From: Streptomyces sp. MJM8645
GTDB taxonomy: Bacteria > Actinomycetota > Actinomycetes > Streptomycetales > Streptomycetaceae
Direction: 5' to 3'
Assembly: GCF_001625365.1 (NCBI RefSeq)
Contig: NZ_LJJF01000001.1
Location: forward strand, 124,001-188,000
Length of the DNA stretch: 64,000 bases
Shown here piece after piece: positions 1-8,680 of this stretch; within the stretch, counting starts at the first letter, position 1, and the number at the start of each line of letters is the position of its first letter. The position numbers and the translations under genes were made by a program. The notes below the pieces were generated by a model that saw only the letters and a program-made list of their open reading frames with translations, was not told the origin of the DNA and searched no databases.

Positions 1-4
1 CGTA

Positions 5-18
5 TTGGAACGCTCCAA
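5..18. promoter_or_regulatory. LacI-type operator, candidate
   Basis: TTGGAACGCTCCAA is a 14-bp inverted repeat with one mismatched pair and the central CG typical of LacI/GalR operators. It matches the published CebR box TGGGAGCGCTCCCA at 11 of 14 positions. It lies about 40 nt upstream of the LacI-family gene, so autoregulation of regulator plus transporter is likely. No second copy was seen before the binding-protein gene. Confidence 0.6.
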
Positions 19-55
19 GATCTTGTCAATGAAGACAGAACCTAGGATCGCCGTC

Positions 56-1090
56 ATGCATGCACACTCATCGCCCCGGCCCAGGACAGGGTCCGCCGCG
101 ACCCTGGAAATGGTCGCCGCCCGGGCCGGCGTGGGCCGTCAGACGGTGTCCAACGCGATCAACTCGCCCGAGCTGCTGCGCCCGCAGACGCTGGAACGGG
201 TCCAGCGCGCGATCGACGAGCTCGGCTACCGCCCGCACCGGGCCGCGCAGGCACTCAAGACCAGGGCCAGCCGGCTGATCGGCTACGGCATCCGCTCCAG
301 CAGCACCGGCGTCCCGACCCCGGTCCTGGACCAGTTCCTGCACTCCCTCTCCGAGGCCGCCGACCAGGCCGGCTACCGGGTGGTGCTGTTCGCCGTCGCC
401 CCCGGGGACGACGAACTCACCAGCTACCAGCAGCTCCTCGACGAGCACGGCGCGGACGGCTTCGTCCTCAGCAGCACCGACCGCGGCGACCGCCGCCAGG
501 GCTGGCTGCACGAACGCGGCGTCCCGTACGTCGCCTTCGGCCGCACCTGGTCCGGCCGGGACGTCGGCGACTGGGTCGACGTCGACGGCTCCGCCGGGAC
601 TTCGGCCGCCGTCCGGCACCTGGCCGGGCTCGGCCACCGCAAGATCGGCTTCCTCGGCTGGCCGAAGGGCTCCGGCGTCGGCGACGACCGCGCCCGCGGC
701 TGGCAGAGCGCGATGCGCGAACTGGGCCTGCCCACCCGGGGCCGCCGGGCCGAGAGCCCGGACGACCGGACGAGCGCCACCGAGGCCGCCGAACGGCTGC
801 TCGCGACCGGCGCGACCGCGGTCGTGACCGCCAGCGACACCCTGGCGCTCGGCTGGTACCAGGCACTGCGCCGCGACGGCCGCACCCCCGGCCCGGACGC
901 GGCCGTCATCGGCTTCGACGACTCGCCGATCGCCCCCCTGCTGTTCCCGTCGCTGTCCAGCCTCGCCCAACCGCTCGACGCGGTCGGCCGCGAGTGCATG
1001 CGGCTGCTGCTGGAACGCCTCGGCGACCACCAGCGGCCGACCGAACACGTGCTCCTGGAACCGGAGCTGGTCCTGCGCGAAAGCGTCTGA
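56..1090 (+). CDS. LacI/GalR-family transcriptional regulator
   Basis: A 344-aa DNA-binding repressor with an N-terminal LacI helix-turn-helix (LEMVAARAGVGRQTVSNAI, about residues 14-32) followed by a periplasmic-binding-protein-like sensor domain that ends with the usual GFDDSP and LAQPLDAVGRE segments. The ATG at 56 is chosen because AGGA sits 9 nt before it; the ATG at 29 and TTG at 5 lack a ribosome binding site and TTG 5 lies in the operator. The importer genes follow on the same strand after 64 nt, so it probably represses sugar uptake and responds to an imported sugar. Ligand inferred, not shown. Confidence 0.88.
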   Translation: MHAHSSPRPRTGSAATLEMVAARAGVGRQTVSNAINSPELLRPQTLERVQRAIDELGYRPHRAAQALKTRASRLIGYGIRSSSTGVPTPVLDQFLHSLSEAADQAGYRVVLFAVAPGDDELTSYQQLLDEHGADGFVLSSTDRGDRRQGWLHERGVPYVAFGRTWSGRDVGDWVDVDGSAGTSAAVRHLAGLGHRKIGFLGWPKGSGVGDDRARGWQSAMRELGLPTRGRRAESPDDRTSATEAAERLLATGATAVVTASDTLALGWYQALRRDGRTPGPDAAVIGFDDSPIAPLLFPSLSSLAQPLDAVGRECMRLLLERLGDHQRPTEHVLLEPELVLRESV

Positions 1091-1154
1091 CCGCCACTCC
1101 CCCCCGAAACCATCTCCGCCCACTCCCCCACCCACCCTCGCAAGGAGATCCCGC

Positions 1155-2408
1155 ATGGCCACCTCCCGCACCCTCGCCGCGGCAGCCGTCTGCGCGGCCG
1201 TCACCCTCGGCGCCGTCACCGGCTGCTCCTCCTCCGGCGGCTTCGGCGACTCACCGGCCAAGCAGTCCTCCGGCGGCAACCAGAGCCTGACGGTGCTGAT
1301 CGCCACCTCCGGCGAGGCCGAGACGGCCGCGGTCAAGGCCGCCACGGCCGACTGGGCCAAGAAGACCGGCAACACCGTCACCGTACAGATCGCCAGCGAC
1401 ATCAACCAGCAGCTCGGCCAGGCCTTCGCCGGCGGCAACCCGCCGGACCTCTTCTACGTCAACTCCGACCAGTTCGCGAACTACGCCAAGGGCGGCTCGC
1501 TGTACGCCTACGGCGACCAGATCCCGGACGCCGCCGACTTCTCCGAGCCGCTGCGCAAGGCCTTCAGCTACGACGGCAAGCTCACCTGCCTGCCCAAGGA
1601 CACCTCCACCCTGGGCCTGGCGATCAACACCACGCTGTGGCAGCAGGCCGGCCTGACCGAGGCCGACTACCCGACCAGCTGGCAGCAGCTCTCCGACGAC
1701 GCCGCCAAGCTCACCAAGGACGGCGTGACCGGCCTGGTGACCGCCCCCGACTACCAGCGGCTCGGCGCCCTGCTGAAGGAGGCCGGCGGCTGGATCACCA
1801 ACCCCGAGCAGACCGCGATGACCGCCGACAACCCGGCCAACAAGCAGGCGCTGGAGTACGTGCAGTCGATGATGAAGGCCGGCTCGGCCAAGTACGTCGC
1901 CGAGGTGGACGCCGGCTGGGGCGGCGAGGCGCTCGGCAAGGGCAAGGCCGCGATGACCATCGAGGGCAACTGGCTCAAGGGCGCGATGGCCAAGGACTAC
2001 CCGAACGTCCAGTACAAGGTGCTCCCGCTGCCCGCCGGCCCGGCCGGCCCCGGCACCCTCGCCTTCAGCAACTGCTGGGGCGTCGCCGCCAAGAGCCAGC
2101 ACCAGGCGGCCGGGGTCGACCTGGTCAAGCACCTCGCCTCCGCCGACCAGCAACTGGAGTTCGCCCAGGCCTTCGGCGTGATGCCCTCGCGCACCAGCGC
2201 GCTGAGCGCCTACGCCCAGAAGTACCCCGAGTCCAAGGCCTGGGTCGACGGCGTCGCCAACGCCCAGGCGCCGGTCACCATCGCCGGGTTCACCAAGGTG
2301 CTCACCCAGTTCAACACCGACCTCCAGTCGCTGAAGACGGGCGACCCGGCGGCCATCCTGGCCACCCTCCAGCGCAACGGCGAGCAGGCCATCAAGAATG
2401 CCAAGTAA
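1155..2408 (+). CDS. ABC importer sugar-binding lipoprotein
   Basis: A 417-aa family 1 extracellular solute-binding protein. The signal peptide ends in a lipobox (VTGC, lipidated Cys24), so it is anchored outside the membrane and hands sugar to the two permeases downstream. The start is fixed by AAGGAG 8 nt before the ATG. The body has the usual pattern of this family, including a GNPPDLFYVNSDQFANYA segment and an EGNWLKGAM segment near the ligand cleft. The adjacent GH15 hydrolase suggests an alpha-glucoside such as trehalose or a maltooligosaccharide as substrate; that is inference. Confidence 0.9.
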   Translation: MATSRTLAAAAVCAAVTLGAVTGCSSSGGFGDSPAKQSSGGNQSLTVLIATSGEAETAAVKAATADWAKKTGNTVTVQIASDINQQLGQAFAGGNPPDLFYVNSDQFANYAKGGSLYAYGDQIPDAADFSEPLRKAFSYDGKLTCLPKDTSTLGLAINTTLWQQAGLTEADYPTSWQQLSDDAAKLTKDGVTGLVTAPDYQRLGALLKEAGGWITNPEQTAMTADNPANKQALEYVQSMMKAGSAKYVAEVDAGWGGEALGKGKAAMTIEGNWLKGAMAKDYPNVQYKVLPLPAGPAGPGTLAFSNCWGVAAKSQHQAAGVDLVKHLASADQQLEFAQAFGVMPSRTSALSAYAQKYPESKAWVDGVANAQAPVTIAGFTKVLTQFNTDLQSLKTGDPAAILATLQRNGEQAIKNAK

Positions 2409-3474
2409 CAGCTCCACCGGCACGATACGCCGGCGCGGCCTGCGCGAGGGAGCATGGGGCTGGCTGTTCGCCGGCCCCATGGTCCTGGTCCTCGGCCTCT
2501 TCATGGTCCTGCCGATCGGGATGGCCCTGTGGGTCAGCCTGCTGCACTGGGACGGCCAGTCCAACCCGTTCAGCGGCAGCGCGGACTTCATCGGCCTGGA
2601 CAACTACCGCCGGCTGTTCGCCGAGGACGGCCTGGACCGCACGCTGTTCGCCACCTCGATGCGCAACACGCTGTACTACGTCCTGCTGACGGTGCCGCTG
2701 CAGACGGTGCTGGCGCTGCTGCTCGCCATCCTGGTCAACCAGCGGATGCTGCGCGGCCGGGGCGCCCTGCGCACGGTGTTCTACTTCCCGTCCGTCACCA
2801 GCTCGATCGCGATCTCGACGGTCTTCCTGTTCCTCTTCCAGGGCAGCGGCGCCGTCAACCGGATGCTGGGCTGGCTCGGGGTCAAGGGGCCGAACTGGTT
2901 CGCCGACCCGCGCGGGGTGATCTGGCTGGTGCTCGGCTGGTTCGGCCTGGACCAGCCCGCCCCGGGCACCGGCGGCCCGCTCGGGCTGTCCTGGTCGGAG
3001 TGGTTCGCCGGGCCCTCGGTCGCGATGTGCACGCTGATCCTGATGGCGGTGTGGACCACCTCCGGCACCTTCATGCTGATCTTCCTCGCCGCCCTCCAGG
3101 ACATCCCGCGCGAACTGGAGGAGGCCGCCGCGCTCGACGGCGTCAACCGCCGCCAGCTGCTGCGCCACGTCACCCTGCCCGCGCTGCGGCCCGTCCTGTT
3201 CCTGGTGCTGACCCTCGGCCTGATCTCCACCTGGCAGGTCTTCGACCAGGTGTACGTGATGGGCAAGGGCGCGCCCGGCAACACCACCCTCACGCCCGCC
3301 TACCTGTCCTACTCGGCCGGCTTCGACAACGCCGACTTCGGGCAGGGCGCCGCCATCGCGTTCGTCCTGCTCGGCCTGATCCTGCTGCTCACCGCCGTCC
3401 AGCGGTGGGTCCTGCGGGAGCGGGACGGCAAGCCCCGCCGCAGCCCGAAGGGAGCCCGCCGTGCCGCACGCTGA
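2398..3474 (+). CDS. Sugar ABC importer permease 1 (MalF/CebF type)
   Basis: A 358-aa inner-membrane permease with about six transmembrane helices and the cytoplasmic EAA loop (EEAAALDGVNRRQLLRHV) that docks the ATPase. It overlaps the binding-protein gene by 11 nt and the next permease by 14 nt, so the three genes are translated together. An extra extracytoplasmic stretch between helices 3 and 4 (about residues 155-200, rich in Trp, Gly and Pro) makes it longer than a usual 300-aa permease. No ATPase gene is nearby; Streptomyces sugar importers of this type commonly borrow the shared ATPase MsiK. Confidence 0.9.
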   Translation: MPSNSSTGTIRRRGLREGAWGWLFAGPMVLVLGLFMVLPIGMALWVSLLHWDGQSNPFSGSADFIGLDNYRRLFAEDGLDRTLFATSMRNTLYYVLLTVPLQTVLALLLAILVNQRMLRGRGALRTVFYFPSVTSSIAISTVFLFLFQGSGAVNRMLGWLGVKGPNWFADPRGVIWLVLGWFGLDQPAPGTGGPLGLSWSEWFAGPSVAMCTLILMAVWTTSGTFMLIFLAALQDIPRELEEAAALDGVNRRQLLRHVTLPALRPVLFLVLTLGLISTWQVFDQVYVMGKGAPGNTTLTPAYLSYSAGFDNADFGQGAAIAFVLLGLILLLTAVQRWVLRERDGKPRRSPKGARRAAR

Positions 3475-4357
3475 CCGCAAGCCCGCCGTGGACAAGCCGA
3501 TCCTCGGCCGCTTCCCCCGGCCGCTGCGGATCCTCGGGTACGCCGTCCTGCTCGGCTTCGCGCTGCTCTACCTGCTGCCGTTCCTCCTGCAACTGGTGAA
3601 CAGCTTCAAGACCGACCCGGACGCGGCCGCCCACCCGATGTCGGTGCTGCCCGACGGCGGCACCCTGGCCTCCTACCGGCGGCTGTTCGGTCTGGCGGAG
3701 GGCGTCGAGAACATCCCGTTCCTGCGCTGGCTGGGCAACAGCGTGGTGGTGACCGTCCTGGTGACGGCCGGCCGGGTGCTGTTCGACTCGATGGCGGGCT
3801 ACGCGCTGGCCCGGATCAGGTTCCCCGGCCGCCGGCTGCTGTTCGCCTTCGTGCTGGCCGTGATGGCGGTGCCGGGCGTGGTGCTGCTGATCCCGAAGTT
3901 CCTGGTGCTGAAGAGCTTCGGCATGTTCGACAGCTACAGCGGCATGATCCTGCCGCTGCTGGTCGACGCCGCCGGGATCTTCATCATGAAGCAGTTCTTC
4001 GAGTCGGTGCCGCGCGAGATCGAGGAGGCGGCGCGGATCGACGGCGCCGGGACGTTCCGGATCTTCTGGTCCGTCGTCCTGCCGATGTCCCGGCCCTCGC
4101 TGATCACGCTCACCGTGCTCTCCTTCCAGGGCTCCTGGAACGAGTTCACGCACTTCCTGGTCTCCACCCAGTCCAGCGAGCACGACACCCTCACCACCGG
4201 TCTGGCGCACTTCGTCTCCGGCGGCCTCGGCTCCGGGACGCAGTACCCGCTCAAGCTGGCTGCGGCGCTGGTCTCCACCCTCCCGGTGGCGATCCTGTTC
4301 TTCTGCTTCCAGCGCCACTTCGTGCGCGGCGCCAACTCGGGCTCGCTCAAGGAGTGA
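3461..4357 (+). CDS. Sugar ABC importer permease 2 (MalG/CebG type)
   Basis: A 298-aa permease beginning with GTG inside the end of permease 1. It has six predicted membrane helices and an EAA loop (EEAARIDGAGTFRIFWSV). It pairs with permease 1 to form the channel. The C-terminus ends FVRGANSGSLKE, typical of the MalG-like subunit (the family usually ends close after V-x-G-x-x-x-G-x-x-K). The hydrolase gene starts 69 nt downstream on the same strand. Confidence 0.9.
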   Translation: MPHADRKPAVDKPILGRFPRPLRILGYAVLLGFALLYLLPFLLQLVNSFKTDPDAAAHPMSVLPDGGTLASYRRLFGLAEGVENIPFLRWLGNSVVVTVLVTAGRVLFDSMAGYALARIRFPGRRLLFAFVLAVMAVPGVVLLIPKFLVLKSFGMFDSYSGMILPLLVDAAGIFIMKQFFESVPREIEEAARIDGAGTFRIFWSVVLPMSRPSLITLTVLSFQGSWNEFTHFLVSTQSSEHDTLTTGLAHFVSGGLGSGTQYPLKLAAALVSTLPVAILFFCFQRHFVRGANSGSLKE

Positions 4358-4426
4358 GCCCGGCCCGGCCCTGCCTGTACACCCCCCTCTGCCGAACCTT
4401 CCTGTGAACCCTTCTTGGAGAACCAC

Positions 4427-6220
4427 GTGCCCGCCCGCATCGAGGACTACGCGCTGATCGGCGACATGCAGACCGCCGCCCTGGTCGGCAGGGACGGCGC
4501 CGTCGACTGGCTGTGCCTGCCCCGCTTCGACTCCCCGGCCGTCTTCGCCGGCCTGCTGGGCACGGACGAGCACGGCTTCTGGCGGATCGCCCCCGGTGAC
4601 GCCCCGCCCGCCCACCGGCGGCGCTACCGGGGCGACTCGCTGGTCCTGGAACAGGAGTGGGACACCGCCGGCGGTACCGTCCGGGTCATCGACTTCATGC
4701 CGCCGCGCGGCACGGCGGCCCCGCAGCTGATCCGGATCGTCGAGGGCCTCGCCGGCACCGTCCGGATGCGCTCGGCCCTGCGGATGCGCTTCTCCTACGG
4801 GCGCATCGTGCCCTGGGTGCACAAGGTCACGGACGGCACAGGCGCCCGCACCGTCGCCGTGGCCGGGCCCGACTCGGTGTGGCTGGACGGCGAGTCCGAG
4901 ACCTACGGCCGCGACCTCACCACCTACGCCGACTTCACCGTCACCGCCGGCGAGCGGATCGCCTTCGCCCTCACCTGGCAGGCCTCCCACCTCGGCGCCC
5001 CCGACCGGCCGGACGCCGAGCAGGCACTCGCCGCCACCGAGGAGTTCTGGCGCGACTGGGCCGCCCAGTGCACCTACCAGGGCCCCTACCGCGAGGCCGT
5101 GATCCGCTCCCTGATCACCCTCAAGGGCCTCACCTACGCCCCCACCGGCGGCATCGTCGCCGCCCCCACCACCTCACTGCCCGAGGACATCGGCGGCGTC
5201 CGCAACTGGGACTACCGCTACACCTGGCTGCGCGACGCCACCATCACGCTCTCCTCGCTGCTGCGCACCGGCTACCGCGACGAGGCCAAGGCCTGGCGCG
5301 AGTGGCTGCTGCGCGCCGTCGCCGGCGACCCGGAGAACCTCCAGATCATGTACGGCATCGCCGGCGAACGGGAGCTGGTGGAGACCGAACTCGACTGGCT
5401 GCCCGGCTACGAGGGCTCCCGCCCCGTCCGGATCGGCAACGGCGCCGCCGGCCAGCTGCAACTCGACGTCTACGGCGAGGTCGTCGAGGCCCTGCACCTC
5501 GCCCAGCACACCGGCCTGGCCCGCAACGACCACGCCCACCTGCTGCAACTGCGGCTCATCTCCTGGCTGGAGGAGCACTGGCAGGAGCCGGACGAGGGCA
5601 TCTGGGAGGTCCGCGGCCCGCGCCGGCACTTCGTCCACTCCAAGGTGATGGCCTGGGTCGCCGTCGACCGGACGGTCCAACTGCTGGAGCAGACCGACTG
5701 CGAGGGACCGCTGGAGCGCTGGCGCGCCCTGCGTGACACCATCCACGAGGACGTCTGCACCCACGGCTACGACCCGGAGCGCAACACCTTCACCCAGTCC
5801 TACGGCTCGCAAGAACTCGACGCCTCGCTGCTGCTCATCCCCCAGGTCGGCTTCCTGCCGCCGGACGACAAGCGCGTCATCGGCACCGTCGAGGCGATCC
5901 AGCGCGAACTGTCCACCGAGGACGGCTTCGTGCTGCGCTACCCCACGAGCGGCGGGGTGGACGGCCTGCCGGGCGACGAAGGCGCCTTCCTGGCCTGCTC
6001 GTTCTGGCTGGCCGACGCCCTGGCGATGATCGGCCGGACGGACGAGGCGCACCAGCTGTTCGACAAGCTGCTGTCCATCCGCAACGACCTCGGGCTCCTG
6101 GCGGAGGAGTGGGACCCGCGGCTCAAGCGCCAGGTCGGCAACTTCCCGCAGGCCTTCAGCCATGTGCCATTGATCGACACCGCGCTGCGCCTCGGCCGGG
6201 GCTGCGGCGGTCCGAAATAA
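4427..6220 (+). CDS. Glycoside hydrolase family 15 protein (glucoamylase/trehalase-like)
   Basis: A 597-aa cytoplasmic protein without a signal peptide. The N-terminus (RIEDYALIGDMQTAALVGRD) and the catalytic-domain motifs RNWDYRYTWLRDA, SKVMAWVAVDR and LAEEWDP are those of actinobacterial GH15 enzymes, a family that includes glucoamylases and the mycobacterial trehalase. The start is GTG 4427, because GGAG lies 6 nt before it; a TTG at 4415 would place the start inside the ribosome binding site. Following a LacI regulator and sugar importer, it most likely hydrolyses the imported alpha-glucoside to glucose. Choosing between trehalose and maltooligosaccharides is not possible from sequence. 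Confidence 0.85.
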   Translation: MPARIEDYALIGDMQTAALVGRDGAVDWLCLPRFDSPAVFAGLLGTDEHGFWRIAPGDAPPAHRRRYRGDSLVLEQEWDTAGGTVRVIDFMPPRGTAAPQLIRIVEGLAGTVRMRSALRMRFSYGRIVPWVHKVTDGTGARTVAVAGPDSVWLDGESETYGRDLTTYADFTVTAGERIAFALTWQASHLGAPDRPDAEQALAATEEFWRDWAAQCTYQGPYREAVIRSLITLKGLTYAPTGGIVAAPTTSLPEDIGGVRNWDYRYTWLRDATITLSSLLRTGYRDEAKAWREWLLRAVAGDPENLQIMYGIAGERELVETELDWLPGYEGSRPVRIGNGAAGQLQLDVYGEVVEALHLAQHTGLARNDHAHLLQLRLISWLEEHWQEPDEGIWEVRGPRRHFVHSKVMAWVAVDRTVQLLEQTDCEGPLERWRALRDTIHEDVCTHGYDPERNTFTQSYGSQELDASLLLIPQVGFLPPDDKRVIGTVEAIQRELSTEDGFVLRYPTSGGVDGLPGDEGAFLACSFWLADALAMIGRTDEAHQLFDKLLSIRNDLGLLAEEWDPRLKRQVGNFPQAFSHVPLIDTALRLGRGCGGPK

Positions 6221-6293
6221 TCGGCCACCCCCTTGTTGATGATGTGATCAAATGTGTAAGCACTGTGGCGCCTGACGCCACCGGGGAGGGACC

Positions 6294-6315
6294 GGTCTGA
6301 CCATGTGGTCAGACC
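6294..6315. promoter_or_regulatory. Perfect 22-bp inverted repeat upstream of lipoprotein gene
   Basis: GGTCTGACCA-TG-TGGTCAGACC is a perfect 10-2-10 inverted repeat ending 9 nt before the AGGAG of the next gene. It could be a dimeric repressor operator or an mRNA hairpin controlling access to the ribosome binding site. A smaller repeat, GTGGCG-CCTGA-CGCCAC, lies about 20 nt further upstream. Confidence 0.6.
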
Positions 6316-6336
6316 CCGCCATACAGGAGACGTACC

Positions 6337-7626
6337 ATCAACACCGCCATTCGCCGGGCCGCGCGCGGAACCGTTCCCGTCGCCGTCACCGCATCCGTGC
6401 TCGCCGCCGGCCTGGCCGCCTGCGGCACCGTCGAGCAGCTGTCCGCCGCGCAGAAGGTGTCCAAGGCCTTCACCAAGGTCGGCGAGGGCAAGGCCGCCGG
6501 CCTCACGTTCTCCGTGGACGCCACTCCCGAGCAGATCATCGCCTTCGGTGCGGCCACCGGCGACAAGGTCGACCCGAAGAGCGCCGACGCCGTGTCCGGG
6601 CTGAACTTCTCCGTCGCGGTGTCCGCCGACAAGCCGCTGAAGGACCTCGACACCTTCAAGAACGCGCAAAGCAACGGCGCCGACAAGGACCTGACGCTCG
6701 ACAAGTCGGTACGCCTGTCCTACGTCCTCTCCGACCGGAAGGGCGCCGCGCTGCTGGAGTACCGCCAGGTCGACGCCAAGGCGTTCCTGCGGGCCGACGC
6801 CAAGGGCCTGGTGAAGCTGGTCGGCGAGGACCCGTCGCAGGTCGACGCCATCAGCAGCGGCCTGCCCGCCGAACTGAAGCCGGTCAAGGACGTGCTGGCC
6901 GGCAAGTGGGTCTCCTTCGACCTGCAGAAGCTCGCCGACGACAGCAAGAAGTTCGACGGCGCCAAGGCCACCCCGAGCGCACAGCCCTCGCTGGACCCGG
7001 AGTCCGCCAAGCAGCTGACCAACTCCCTCAAGGACGTGCTGTCCCGCACCGTCACCTTCGAGGACAAGGGCAAGAAGGACGGCGCCGAGCACATCTGGAT
7101 GAGCGCCCCGGGCCGCCAGCTGGCCGACGAACTGCTGAAGGCCGTCAAGCCGCTGGCCGCCAAGTTCCCCCAGCAGTTCGGGAAGCTCCCCACCTCCGTC
7201 CCGAGCACCGTGCGCGAGGACAAGGTCGGCGCCGACCTCTACCTGAAGGACGGCAAGCTCTCCGCCGCCACCTTCGACCTCGCCCAGCTGGAGGCGAAGG
7301 CCGCACCGGGCGTCAACTTCCCGGTGAAGCTCGCCTTCAACCAGAACGCCCCGACCGTCGAGGCCCCCGCCGACGCCGTCACGCTGACCAGCGACGACAT
7401 CCAGAGCACGATGCTCACCCTCCTCACCTCCGGCGCCACCAGCGGAGGCAAGGGCGGCACCGCCCCGGGTACCCCGGGCACCCCGGCGCTCACCCCCGGC
7501 AAGCCCCTGACCCCCGCCCAGGCCGAGGAGCTGAAGGCCCTCGGCCTGCCCCTGGCGCAGCAGGAGATGTTCAGCAAGCTCGGCATGGGCTACGAGGACA
7601 TGAAGAGCCTCGCCCAGGAGGGCTGA
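6337..7626 (+). CDS. Secreted lipoprotein, function unknown, apparent ATC start
   Basis: No ATG, GTG or TTG gives a complete signal peptide here. An in-frame ATC at 6337, 6 nt after AGGAGA, gives a textbook lipoprotein leader (two Arg near the N-terminus, hydrophobic core, lipobox LAAC with Cys29). The only conventional in-frame start, GTG 6397, would leave just eight residues before the lipobox Cys and has no ribosome binding site. The 429-aa product is Lys/Asp/Ala-rich, with a Gly/Thr/Pro linker around residues 372-392 and no enzymatic motif that I recognise. It resembles LppX/LprG-like beta-cup lipoproteins only in general composition. Confidence 0.75.
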   Translation: MNTAIRRAARGTVPVAVTASVLAAGLAACGTVEQLSAAQKVSKAFTKVGEGKAAGLTFSVDATPEQIIAFGAATGDKVDPKSADAVSGLNFSVAVSADKPLKDLDTFKNAQSNGADKDLTLDKSVRLSYVLSDRKGAALLEYRQVDAKAFLRADAKGLVKLVGEDPSQVDAISSGLPAELKPVKDVLAGKWVSFDLQKLADDSKKFDGAKATPSAQPSLDPESAKQLTNSLKDVLSRTVTFEDKGKKDGAEHIWMSAPGRQLADELLKAVKPLAAKFPQQFGKLPTSVPSTVREDKVGADLYLKDGKLSAATFDLAQLEAKAAPGVNFPVKLAFNQNAPTVEAPADAVTLTSDDIQSTMLTLLTSGATSGGKGGTAPGTPGTPALTPGKPLTPAQAEELKALGLPLAQQEMFSKLGMGYEDMKSLAQEG

Positions 7627-7644
7627 TCGCCGGCTCTCCCCCAC

Positions 7645-7682
7645 GGCGCCCGGCCGACCGCGACAGCGGCGGGCCGGGCGCC
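7645..7682. terminator. Bidirectional terminator hairpin
   Basis: GGCGCCCGGCC pairs with GGCCGGGCGCC (11-bp perfect stem, 16-nt loop) between the convergent lipoprotein and methyltransferase genes. Confidence 0.7.
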
Positions 7683-7720
7683 GCTGTTCGACGTCACAGC
7701 CGGTGTCCTGACCGCCCGGA

Positions 7721-8476
7721 TCACCGGCGCGCGAGATGGACGGTGAGGTCGGCCGCGATCTCGACCGTCTCGGGCAGCACCCGCGCGATCGCCTCGAAGG
7801 CCTCCCGCCGCCCCGGCGGCGGCAGTTGGAGGTACGCCGAGACGGTCGACAGGTGACCGAGGTAGTACGGGGCGCTCACCAGCAGGCGCCGCCGGATGAC
7901 GGACTGCCGGACGTCACGGAACAGCCGGGACCGTTCCAACTCCGTGCCCGGCCACTGCAGTTCCTCCTCGGGAGCGGTCCCGTCCGGGGACGGGACGTCG
8001 TCGCTCTCCAGGAACGGCGCCCGGGCCGCCCGCACGGCCTCCTCGACGGCCGGGTCGGCCAGCTGGAACGGCCCGCCGAAGTTGGCGAACACTCCCTCCG
8101 GCTCCAGCAGTTCGGCCACCCGTGACCACCGGCCCTCCGGGCGCGTCCAGTGCAGGGCCGCCGCCGCGTAGACCAGGTCGTACGTCCCGCCCGGCCGCAG
8201 GTCCTCGAACGCGGCCCGGACGGTCCGCACGTTCGGGGGCGCCGTCCTGCGCAGTTCGGCGAGCATGGCCGCGTCGGGCTCCGTCGCCGTGACGTCGACC
8301 CCGCGCCCGGCGAACAGCCGGGTCGCCTTGCCGGTGCCCGCACCGATCTCCAGTGCGGTCCGCACCGGCCGGCCCGCGTACGCCGCCACCGTGTCGAAGA
8401 GTTCGTCGGGGTACCCCGGCCGGAAACGTTCGTAGGCTTCGGCGATCGCGCCGAAGCTCAGTGCACGAGCAGACAT
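7721..8476 (-). CDS. Class I SAM-dependent methyltransferase
   Basis: A 251-aa soluble enzyme with the SAM-binding glycine motif LEIGAGTGKAT (about residues 37-47), an acidic ligand after strand 2 (TATEPDAAM) and a YAAAALHWTRP segment of the Methyltransf_11/ubiE-like group. The ATG at 8476 is chosen because AGGA lies 8 nt before it; an upstream in-frame ATG at 8485 overlaps that site. The substrate is unknown. It is divergent from the DHA2 exporter, and nothing nearby suggests a pathway. Confidence 0.85.
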   Translation of the reverse strand: MSARALSFGAIAEAYERFRPGYPDELFDTVAAYAGRPVRTALEIGAGTGKATRLFAGRGVDVTATEPDAAMLAELRRTAPPNVRTVRAAFEDLRPGGTYDLVYAAAALHWTRPEGRWSRVAELLEPEGVFANFGGPFQLADPAVEEAVRAARAPFLESDDVPSPDGTAPEEELQWPGTELERSRLFRDVRQSVIRRRLLVSAPYYLGHLSTVSAYLQLPPPGRREAFEAIARVLPETVEIAADLTVHLARR

Positions 8477-8680
8477 GCCGAGCATCCTGACACGACCGCG
8501 GCGGGCCGTGCCCCGGGTTTTCCGCCGCCGCACCGCGCCCGGAGGAGTGGCGTGGGTCCGGAATCAGCCGGTTGTCGGTAATGAACGATTGTGTTCCCTA
8601 TACCTCGGGGATACTGCCGGTGTCAGTGGACGGACCCGCCCCTCACCGTCGTTCGCTCCCGAGCCATTGGGGGACCTGCC

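Noticed and set aside
6397..6399. GTG 6397 as start of the lipoprotein gene
   Set aside because: It would leave only eight residues before the lipobox Cys, with no basic n-region and no ribosome binding site; ATC 6337 fits all three requirements.
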